NCBI GenBank assembly: GCA_002005505.1
Contig: KV908611.1
Location: 164,361-191,691 of the forward strand
Direction of reading: 5' to 3'
Length of the DNA: 27,331 nucleotides
DNA from: Botryococcus braunii
Taxonomy: Eukaryota > Chlorophyta > Trebouxiophyceae
Both the position numbers and the translations under genes were made by a program. Of the stretch, positions 20,109 to 27,331 are shown piece by piece; positions within the stretch are counted from its first letter, which is position 1; each line of letters begins with the position of its first letter. A model generated the notes under the pieces. That model was not told the DNA's origin, did no database searches, and worked only from the letters and a program-made list of their open reading frames with translations.

Positions 20109-23100
20109 TTAAGTGTATCTTCTCAAACCTAGTGAATCACGATGACCAACAAACACGGGCTTGGCAAGTGGCTTGGTCATAATGTCAGCCACATTGCGTG
20201 CAGATTCCACATAGAGGATATCTACCTGCCCAAGTGCCATAGCTTCCCTAGCGTAGTGGAAGCTTACTGCAACGTGCTTTGTGAATTTGGAATACAGGGG
20301 GTTCCGTAAATTAGAAATGCATCCTTGGTTGTCACAGAAAATTTTGACCCTCCAAGGTGCAGCCCCTATCTCTTCCAAGAAGCCCCTTAGCCAGTTGGCT
20401 TCCTTCACAATATGGCCAGCTGCCATAAACTCAGCTTGCACAGTTGAGGTAGCAACTGAGCTCTGCTTCTTGCTTCCCCAAACCACGGCACTACCATAGA
20501 CTGATAGAACATAGCCAGTGGTGGAATACCTGTGGTCCAGGTCCCCAGCATAGTCGGCATCAACATAGCCTTCTAGCTCAGGGCCCTTTCCACCCAGAGT
20601 AAGAGCTAACTCTCTGGTATCTCTCAAGTACTTCAGCACTCGAATGGCCTCATTCCAGTGTGAGGTAGTGGGTGTCATTCTATACCTTGACAACACTCCA
20701 ACAGCCTGAGAAATGTCAGGCCGGGTCGTATTGGCTATGTACAGTAACGATCCAATTAACTCGCAGTATCGATGACCAGGTGGCAGAGGGGTACCAGCCC
20801 CATGTGACATACCATCTGAGGACTCGGGTCTGCTGCTAGCCACGAAGTCCTTGGACATGGGGGTATCAACCCCACGTCCATCATCAGCAACGCCAAACTT
20901 CTCCACAAGAGCATCAATCTTGGGAGTGCAACTCATGGAAATAGTGCCCTGAACTCTATTGCGTAGGACCTGACACCCCAGGAAATCATTCACCTCTCCC
21001 AAATCATGGATGGTGAAGTCCTTCTTCAATAACTCTTTCCCCCACTCAATCTCTGCAACCACTCTGGCAACTATGAGAAGATCATCGACATAAACAAGAA
21101 TAAACGACAGATTACCATCAGGGGCCCTCCTGATGTATACCCCAGCGTCGCTCTTGCACACACTATACCCCATCACGCTCAACTTGTCGCTCAAGGTCTT
21201 GTGCCAAGCCCGTGGGGCTTGCTTAAGACCGTAGAGTGCCTTCCTGAGCTTGCACACAACTCTCGTGTTGCCATTCTCAAATCCTGGTGGTTGGGTCACA
21301 TAGACCTCTTCCTCCAACTCCCCATTGAGAAAAGCTGTCTTGATATCCACTTGGTGGATCTCAAGATTTTGTGTGGCAGCCACTGCCAGCACAGCTCTCC
21401 TAGCACCATAGCTGCTGGTAGGTGCAAAAACCTCACCAACATCTATACCAGGAATCTGTCTGCAACCCTGGGCAACCAATCTTGCTTTAAACCGAGTGAC
21501 ATTCCCATGTGCATCGTTTTTTGTAGAAAAAATCCAATGAACAGGGATAACTTTCTGCCCATGGGGTCTTTCCACATACTGCATAACCTCATGGGTGTCT
21601 AAAGACTCCATCTCCTCTTGCATTGCCTGCTGCCAAAACTCCCACTGAGGTGAGCGCTGGGCTTCCCTCAAGTTTGAGGGCACGTGAACTTTTCCCAACG
21701 TGACAGAAGGTACACTCTGTACCTTATGCTGTGGTGCAGCAGGGCTGTCAGCCTTACTGATGCTGTTCCCTTCTCTCTCTCTCTCTCCCTGGTTGCCAGA
21801 ATAAGGTACATTATGTACCTTATGCTGGGACTGGGCAGTACTGCCGGGATTATCTGATTCCTTCTCAAGTCTCTCTCTCTCTCCTTGACTACTGGACTCA
21901 TGTGCAGCACCCTTACATTCTCGCACCTTCCGCAATGCAGAGGGGAGCAGCAGCTCTCTCTCTCTCCTGGACTCACACTTGGGCACACTACCCAGACTTG
22001 CCTGAGCTGCGCCTACAATGTCAGCCTGCACACCATAAGCATGACTAGCCAGTGACTGGGATTGGGCACCAGCTTCCCCTACTGCTGGCATGTCTAACCC
22101 ACTGCTCTCATCTCTTACATCTGCACCGAACATAGCCTCGACTGTCTCAACCTGCCCCTGCATATCAGGGAGACCAACCATGTTTGGCTCACTCACAATT
22201 GCCTGACCTGGGTCAGGGGCATGCAATGGGATGTCAGAATGCTCTCTCCTAGCCACGCGCTGTACATAACGCTGCTCCCTTGTAAGGGTGGTCCCTGGAG
22301 GAAGGGGAATTTGTGACTTCCCCTGCATTCGCAACCCCTCTTGTACCTTCTGCATTTTTTCTACCTGGGATTGAGTTTCTACACCCCCCCTGGCCAGATT
22401 CTGCATATGCTCAAGCACCGACCACGAGTGCTGAGATGGTTCTGGGGTCCCAACAGTAGAATCCAGGCTGGTGGGGTTTCCTTGGTCATGTGCTGCTGTG
22501 GTCCCGTCTCCAGACTGATCCCCAGCACAAAGTCCAGAGGTCCCAGGAGCCCCAGTGGAAAGCGTCTCCACTCCATGGTCATCCTCCTCATCCCAGAACG
22601 TGGGTGGAGCAGCAGAGGGAATTGCTTGAGGCGTTGCCAGATTCTCACTGCCAAGGGGGGGTGATATCCTAGAATCATAGACAGACCCAGGCTGGACCTT
22701 TGATAGACCCACTCTCTCAGCCCCCCTCAAGTGCTCGATAAAGCTGACGTCCCTACTCTCCTTCCACACTCCATTCCCCACGTACACACGATACGCTTTA
22801 GACTGGGGACAATAACCAGTAAACATCCCAGGGATGGTCTTGGGCCCAAAAACAGACCTTTGGCCACTGGGAATGTGCACATGGGCTACACAGCCAAACG
22901 TGCGCAGCACAGACACATCAGGTTTGACACCAAAGAATAATTCCATGGGGGTCAGGGACCTGCCTGAAGTAGGACCCACATTGTAGAGGAGGGTAGCTGT
23001 CTCAAGCGCCTCCTTCCAAAGGGAGGGGTCTGCTGCAGCATGGACCAACAGAGTCCTTGTTCGCTCCTTCAGGGTCCTATTCATCCTCTCCGCCACCCCA

Positions 23101-25322
23101 TTCTGCTGAGGCGTGTAGGGCGCTGAGGACTCCATCTTAGTGCCCTGCTGAGCACAAAACTCTTTGAATTGCTGGTTCAGGAACTCTGAACCCCTGTCAG
23201 TCCTCACACACTTCACAACCGTGCCTCGTTGGGTCTGCCAAAAACGGAGCAGGTCTATCACAGCCTTTGGGATGCAATCCTTTGACTTCACAGGCAGGGA
23301 GGCAACTTGGTGTGAACTTTCATCCACTACAGTGACCCAATATCGTTCACCTGTGATGGCAGGAGGTGATATGGGACCCACAGTATCCACATGGACTCTA
23401 TCGAGTGAGTGATGTGCAGGCCTGGAAGATACAGGGAAAGGAGGTCTGGAGTGTTTCCCTTGTATACACGATTCACAGTGCTTGGGGCACTCAGAGCAGG
23501 GAGCAAGGGAGATATTGATTCCTGTAACCAGATCTTCCTTGGAGAACCTCTGCATGCTGCTGGCACCAGGATGACCTAACCTAGCATGCCACAGAGATCT
23601 CTCGCTACACACGTGTCCTTTCCTAAGATGAGACGCCTCAGCCATGTGATCAATATGTCTGCAGCCAACTTGCTGCCCTCTGACAGGACTAACAAACTCC
23701 AAAAAAAACAGACCTCGTGCGCGGGTGATATCTCCACACCACCCTTCAGGTCCCTTCATGGCTGTGTAACCACCTGCAGTGTCAGTCAGGAAAGATGCTC
23801 CATCCTGAATTGCACCAGTGACTGAAATGAGGTTGGTATGCGCAGAAGGAACACACTGCACATTGTGCAGCCAGAATACTTCGTGCCTTGCATTCACAAG
23901 GCATACATACCCAGATGCAATGATTCCTCCCTTGGCGTCTGAGGTTGCCAAGTGCAGAGGAAGAGGCTGTCTATGCATAACTGGATTATGGAGCAATGAG
24001 AGATCATTGACTATATGCACAGAGGCACCACTATCTATTAACCAAGATGTGCTGCTAGCTCCATGCGAAGTTGGGGCAAGCACATTGAGAGAGACAAACA
24101 TCGCCTCACCAGAAGGAGGGGGTGGAGGTGGTAAATGCCACCCCGGAAACGTGTGTTGACTTGTTGGATAGTTATATGCTGAAGGAGGTCCAGGGCTGGA
24201 AGCGGATGAAGGCGGGCCACCCCGGCCAGATCCATGGTCCCACCAGGCTTGAGGAGACGACTGTGGGCCTCCCTGGCCCCAGTAAGCTGCAGGCCCAACG
24301 CTTGCCGCTTGCATGTTTTGATGCAGAGCCTGCAGCTGCCTGAGCGGTCCGCAGTCAGTCATGAAGTGGCCCTTTGCCTTGCAGAAGTGGCATGTAAGCT
24401 CCTCTCTGGGCCTTCTTGCCCTGCCAGGTCCACGCCCCCTGCCACCAAAAGTAGTTGCAGAGGGGCCAGCGGGAGGCTGTTCGTTTGCTGGTAGTGCTGC
24501 TCCAACTCCCGGTACTGCTCCCACTCCTGGTGCAGCTCCAGCGCTTGATGACGCTCCAGCTACCCCCCCAGAGGGACCAGCCACTGCTGCAGCTGCCATG
24601 GCCTGAGGTGTTCCCTCTGCAGGTGGGTCCTTGTACCCACGGCTGGCTGCGGCGCGCAGGATTCTTTGAATCAGCTCCAATGGCGGCTTGTCGGTTGCCA
24701 TAACCTCCAGGGACTCGAGCCTCAGCACAGGAGGGAGGCCCTTCACCATCAGCTCCCCAACATTGTGGTCCAAGAGGATGAACGCGTTGTTTCTGAGACT
24801 TGTGGCCAGATCCATCATTCTGTAGAGGTAGACCTTGAGTGTCTCCCCTGTCTTGATGCCCTGCTCCATTTCCTTGTACCACTCAAGGTTGATGTCTTGG
24901 TTGCTCCCTCCAGTGTGACTGTTCTTCACCCACGCGATGAAGTCGAACGCTGCTTTGTGGCATGAGATCTGAGAATGCCAGATGACTGGAACTGACTGGA
25001 TCAGCCACTGCTTGATGGCTGAGTTCTCCACCGACCCTGGCATTGGCCTCTCCAAAGCCGCTCTGACCCCCTTGGTGTTTGCGCACGCCTCCAAATTTTC
25101 ATACCAAAATTCAAAATTGCGCCCTCCATCATCAAGCATGACAGTCATCTTTGGATTAGAGGTATTGGGGATGTAGGCTGCCTTGTCAATCTCCACCTTT
25201 GGTTCTGCAGTGGCTGATTGTGTCCCGGTCATAGACTGCCCTGGAGTGGCCCCACTGACTTCTCCAGGTTGAGACATTGCTGTTTCACTGCTACTTTCCT
25301 TTTCTTTGCCCCTTTTTGTCAT
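20109..25322 (-). CDS. Copia-B Gag-Pol polyprotein, intact
   Basis: 1737 residues from ATG 25322, in one frame without stop or shift. Gag occupies about 1-420 with a CCHC knuckle (C311, C314, H319, C324) after an Ala/Gly/Pro-rich stretch. Protease DSGAS has Asp430. Integrase has an HHCC finger (H579, H584, C616, C619) and catalytic D646, D709, E745, with 35 residues between the last two. RT shows QVDIKTAFLNGE (Asp1326), YGLKQAP and YVDD (1411-1414). RNase H shows Asp1588, Glu1631, Asp1664 and Asp1714. Order PR-IN-RT-RH marks Ty1/copia. The integrase-RT linker (about 870-1210) is long and holds Arg-Glu repeats. With all catalytic residues present it is likely functional; the polyprotein would be cut by its own protease in cytoplasmic particles. 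Confidence 0.97.
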   Translation of the reverse strand: MTKRGKEKESSSETAMSQPGEVSGATPGQSMTGTQSATAEPKVEIDKAAYIPNTSNPKMTVMLDDGGRNFEFWYENLEACANTKGVRAALERPMPGSVENSAIKQWLIQSVPVIWHSQISCHKAAFDFIAWVKNSHTGGSNQDINLEWYKEMEQGIKTGETLKVYLYRMMDLATSLRNNAFILLDHNVGELMVKGLPPVLRLESLEVMATDKPPLELIQRILRAAASRGYKDPPAEGTPQAMAAAAVAGPSGGVAGASSSAGAAPGVGAVPGVGAALPANEQPPAGPSATTFGGRGRGPGRARRPREELTCHFCKAKGHFMTDCGPLRQLQALHQNMQAASVGPAAYWGQGGPQSSPQAWWDHGSGRGGPPSSASSPGPPSAYNYPTSQHTFPGWHLPPPPPPSGEAMFVSLNVLAPTSHGASSTSWLIDSGASVHIVNDLSLLHNPVMHRQPLPLHLATSDAKGGIIASGYVCLVNARHEVFWLHNVQCVPSAHTNLISVTGAIQDGASFLTDTAGGYTAMKGPEGWCGDITRARGLFFLEFVSPVRGQQVGCRHIDHMAEASHLRKGHVCSERSLWHARLGHPGASSMQRFSKEDLVTGINISLAPCSECPKHCESCIQGKHSRPPFPVSSRPAHHSLDRVHVDTVGPISPPAITGERYWVTVVDESSHQVASLPVKSKDCIPKAVIDLLRFWQTQRGTVVKCVRTDRGSEFLNQQFKEFCAQQGTKMESSAPYTPQQNGVAERMNRTLKERTRTLLVHAAADPSLWKEALETATLLYNVGPTSGRSLTPMELFFGVKPDVSVLRTFGCVAHVHIPSGQRSVFGPKTIPGMFTGYCPQSKAYRVYVGNGVWKESRDVSFIEHLRGAERVGLSKVQPGSVYDSRISPPLGSENLATPQAIPSAAPPTFWDEEDDHGVETLSTGAPGTSGLCAGDQSGDGTTAAHDQGNPTSLDSTVGTPEPSQHSWSVLEHMQNLARGGVETQSQVEKMQKVQEGLRMQGKSQIPLPPGTTLTREQRYVQRVARREHSDIPLHAPDPGQAIVSEPNMVGLPDMQGQVETVEAMFGADVRDESSGLDMPAVGEAGAQSQSLASHAYGVQADIVGAAQASLGSVPKCESRRERELLLPSALRKVRECKGAAHESSSQGERERLEKESDNPGSTAQSQHKVHNVPYSGNQGEREREGNSISKADSPAAPQHKVQSVPSVTLGKVHVPSNLREAQRSPQWEFWQQAMQEEMESLDTHEVMQYVERPHGQKVIPVHWIFSTKNDAHGNVTRFKARLVAQGCRQIPGIDVGEVFAPTSSYGARRAVLAVAATQNLEIHQVDIKTAFLNGELEEEVYVTQPPGFENGNTRVVCKLRKALYGLKQAPRAWHKTLSDKLSVMGYSVCKSDAGVYIRRAPDGNLSFILVYVDDLLIVARVVAEIEWGKELLKKDFTIHDLGEVNDFLGCQVLRNRVQGTISMSCTPKIDALVEKFGVADDGRGVDTPMSKDFVASSRPESSDGMSHGAGTPLPPGHRYCELIGSLLYIANTTRPDISQAVGVLSRYRMTPTTSHWNEAIRVLKYLRDTRELALTLGGKGPELEGYVDADYAGDLDHRYSTTGYVLSVYGSAVVWGSKKQSSVATSTVQAEFMAAGHIVKEANWLRGFLEEIGAAPWRVKIFCDNQGCISNLRNPLYSKFTKHVAVSFHYAREAMALGQVDILYVESARNVADIMTKPLAKPVFVGHRDSLGLRRYT
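21773..21966 (-). repeat. Three short CT/GA tracts within copia-B pol
   Basis: Dinucleotide runs at about 21773-21788, 21871-21884 and 21954-21966 encode Arg-Glu runs in the integrase-RT linker. Two of them head related peptide modules (QGERER ... QHKV..VP), suggesting an internal duplication. Confidence 0.75.
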
Positions 25323-25696
25323 ACTATTGTCACTTCACCAGCCAAACTTACTCATAAACTTCTGGAATGCAGCAATACCCTACAATTCCCTCCATGTCAT
25401 GGAAATTTACCAGCCAGTCTTGCACAGTAGTAGCAGATATGTTCCCCTCAGAAGTTTGCGCCGGAGTCCGGCCCGACTCACTCAGTGCTTCTAGACAACG
25501 TCTATGAATGATAAAGCACAGCTAAAACTTCAATTATGAATTTCCCAGAAAGGTAAACTGTGAGTAAGATAATGGTCCTGGTACACTCGAGTTCCCTTGC
25601 GCCGCTGCGCCATGCTCGAGCTCCTTTGTTGACGCTTACGTCTGACCCATCCGTAGACGACCTTCACTCCTGCTTTTACTTGGCTCAGCTGGAAGG
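25323..25696 (-). other. Copia-B leader
   Basis: About 375 bp between the PBS and the Gag ATG. There is no credible frame; presumably untranslated leader with packaging signals. Confidence 0.7.
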
Positions 25697-25712
25697 GCGT
25701 GGGCCCATAACC
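25697..25712 (-). promoter_or_regulatory. Copia-B primer-binding site, anticodon-stem type
   Basis: Minus-sense GGTTATGGGCCCACGC abuts the 5' LTR. It complements the anticodon stem-loop of initiator Met tRNA (GGGCCCAUAACC), not the tRNA 3' end, as known for Drosophila copia, which is primed by a 5' half of that tRNA. The first ten bases also pair with the LTR end, forming a 10-bp hairpin with a 7-nt loop (25703-25729). Confidence 0.75.
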
Positions 25713-26078
25713 TGTGAAAGGTTATGGGCAATCGGCTTTCCCTGTACAAAGCAGACAGGTCGTCAATAGACGAAGTTACTCCAGCTACAGTCCGTACGAC
25801 TGTCTGCTGAGTGCCACACACAACTGTCGGACAAGACTAGCATCTGGTGATGCCCAGCATCTTTCACAACCAGTTGGTATTCACTCCGGTGGGGCAGCCT
25901 TAAGAGTTCATCCGACAAACGTGTGATCTAGATAGGATTGTACCTTATGTTCGAAAACGTCCAGAATCTGCCGTGTCTCAAGGTACCTTATGTTCTCAAT
26001 GGACCCATATCCTAATAGTGCACACATGAAGATCACTTAAAGCACAAGGCATTCAATAATAATGTTCAGAACTCAACA
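25713..26078 (-). repeat. Copia-B 5' LTR
   Basis: 366 bp, one mismatch to the 3' LTR. It must hold the promoter. The paired CATAAGGTAC motifs (25983-25992 and 25940-25949) are the most distinctive internal sequence. No clear TATA box was identified. Confidence 0.96.
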
Positions 26079-26083
26079 TATTC
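26079..26083. repeat. Target-site duplication of copia-B, right
   Basis: TATTC, matching the left duplication at 19718-19722. Confidence 0.95.
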
Positions 26084-27097
26084 TACCCCCATCTCTATAA
26101 GCATTGCATGAACATATCTAGACCATATGACCCAGTTATCATCATTAAGTTTCAGGGGCTCTTACTTTGGAGTAAGCCTTTGAGAAGGAGAATTGAACTT
26201 CATGAAGGGATACCCACTGTAACCATAGGGGTTGGAATTCACCATACCCCAACTGCAAGGTACACCACTAAACCAGGGAGGGCCTGAGGAAGAACCCCCT
26301 GGTGGATTTGGAGGCCAGCCACCACCTCCTGGTGGACCACTATAAGGAGGCCCACCACCTGGTGGAGGTGGAGGAGGTGGGGCACACACTTGTGCCGTTG
26401 ACTGTGCAGCAGTTCCCTGTGTAGCACTCACACTTTGAACAGTTGGTGCAATAGAGTTTAAGATTGTGGATATGGGCAAACTGATTGGCATTGTGCCACC
26501 AGTTGCCAAGCGAACATGCACTACTGTAGTACCTGATGCTGTACTTGACTGATTTATGTTTCCTGAAAGCAGCATAATACCTGTGTGTGGTACACTTGTC
26601 ATGAATGAGGAAACATTGACTGGTGCACCCGCCAGTGGTGCACTAGGTACAGGTAAGTGTGTAGGCCTCACTGGCATCCTGACTGCAGTCCTAGGTATCC
26701 CAAACAAAGGGCTTAAGACAGGTCTAGAGGCAGGCAAACTTGTTTGAAAGCCTAGCACTCTAGAAGACATAGGGGCAGGAGATGCAGCAGCTTGCTGAAC
26801 AGGTACAAAAGTACCAAGGTTGTCTCGTCTTGAGAAAGCAGGGTTTAGAGGTATGTTTTGAGTCTGTGGATCATATCCCCATGCTTCCCATTCTGAGTCT
26901 CCCTGTGGTCTTTGTAGACCCTCATCAGTTTGCTGCTGCATTCCATTGAGGACCCCTGTAACATGTGACACAGAATCATCAGTGACTGCTTCTGCATCAT
27001 AGGTAGGATTCCTAAAGACATTCCTGCCCATTGGGCTGGCAGGTTCTATCTCAATACTGACATTGAATCCTTCATCTTGTGATTCTGTCTGTGACAT

Positions 27098-27331
27098 TAT
27101 TCCAGAAGCCTTAACGGGCAACTGGCAAACAAAGATTAAAAAGAAAACAAACTTGCTTACACTTCAAATAGATATTCCACAACCACCAAATCCCAAGAGC
27201 CAATACATCCAATTGTCTCTCACTACTGGATCAACACAAGTGCCTTTCCAGCGAGACAATCCAGCAACCCAAAGTTCCACCCGATCGGTTTAACCCAAGA
27301 CACTACAAACAACTTCGTTGAAAGCAGAGAA
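27098..27331 (-). other. Copia-A copy 2 leader, running off the window
   Basis: Minus-strand counterpart of the copy 1 leader (about 3118-3351), with scattered differences. The PBS and 5' LTR of this copy would lie about 120 bp and further beyond the window edge. Confidence 0.8.

Larger units (their letters stand above)
19723..26078 (-). mobile_element. Copia-B, complete Ty1/copia retrotransposon
   Basis: 6356 bp: LTR (25713-26078), PBS, leader, a single gag-pol frame, PPT, LTR (19723-20088), flanked by TATTC duplications. LTRs show one mismatch in 366 bp by eye. Every expected part is present and undamaged, so this is a recent and possibly still competent element. It is inserted in copia-A copy 2. 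Confidence 0.96.
17910..27097 (-). pseudogene. Copia-A copy 2 Gag-Pol remnant
   Basis: Gag starts at the ATG at 27097 (MSQTESQDEGFNVS). The frame is open without the early frameshift of copy 1, but stops at TAA 26164-26162 where copy 1 has Leu. Copia-B then interrupts the frame at 19723-26078. From 19717 to 17910 the frame continues uninterrupted through the CCHC knuckle (FCRYCKQDGHSIETCPK), protease LIDSGSTDH, integrase zinc finger (WHQRFGHLS...CDACMHG) and the DDE core (DLMGP, RTDNGTEF, NGKIERLNRT). It ends where copy 1's LTR begins. No RT is present, so it is not autonomous. Confidence 0.92.
17910..27331 (-). mobile_element. Copia-A copy 2, interrupted and truncated
   Basis: The two parts, 26084-27331 and 17910-19722, are collinear on the minus strand with about 3118-6173 of copy 1 and differ by scattered substitutions. 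They are separated by copia-B at 19723-26078. The left side stops within the integrase region at 17910, against an LTR of copy 1, so RT and RNase H are absent here. The right side runs out of the window before its 5' LTR. Confidence 0.9.

Noticed and set aside
27119..27121. Gag start of copia-A copy 2 at 27121
   Set aside because: That codon is TTG; the first ATG in frame is at 27097 and matches the ATG at 3352 in copy 1.

Overview
The window looks like nuclear DNA of a eukaryote, most probably a green alga or charophyte. It is almost entirely nested retrotransposons. Eukaryotic marks are Ty1/copia polyproteins, a DIRS-type tyrosine-recombinase retrotransposon whose genes appear to contain spliceosomal introns, long CT/GA microsatellites, and no bacterial gene organisation. 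The organism is an inference: the arrangement of the DIRS element resembles the Kangaroo element of Volvox, but nothing here identifies a species.

Layout. (1) 1-2483 is non-element DNA, pyrimidine-rich on the + strand, with GT and CT microsatellites and several fragments on the minus strand that read like exons of an unrecognised gene. (2) 2484-9088 plus 17370-17909 is copia-A copy 1 (+ strand): a 5'-truncated left LTR, PBS, a gag-pol frame carrying two frameshifts and a stop, and a 3' LTR split in two. (3) 9089-17369 is an 8.3-kb DIRS-like element inserted in that 3' LTR. It has split direct repeats in the order A1, genes, B1, A2, B2; gag-like exons and RT/RNase H on +; and a tyrosine recombinase on -, tail to tail with pol. 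(4) 17910-19722 and 26084-27331 (- strand) are two halves of copia-A copy 2, a close relative of copy 1 in opposite orientation, with a premature stop. Its RT end is missing and its 5' LTR lies beyond the window. (5) 19723-26078 (- strand) is copia-B, a complete element inserted in copy 2. It has 366-bp LTRs differing at one position, a 5-bp target duplication, a PBS, a PPT and one uninterrupted 1737-codon gag-pol frame.

Order of events inferred from the nesting: copia-A copy 2 is oldest here. Copia-A copy 1 came to lie against it, and its left side was later lost or rearranged. The DIRS element entered the 3' LTR of copy 1. Copia-B entered the gag/pol region of copy 2. Copia-B and the DIRS element look young (near-identical terminal repeats, intact catalytic motifs), and both copia-A copies are dead.

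The genes serve only their own elements. For each copia, Gag packages the RNA, protease cuts the polyprotein, RT/RNase H copies RNA to DNA and a DDE integrase inserts it. In the DIRS element, RT/RNase H makes DNA that is thought to circularise, and a tyrosine recombinase inserts it without a target duplication.
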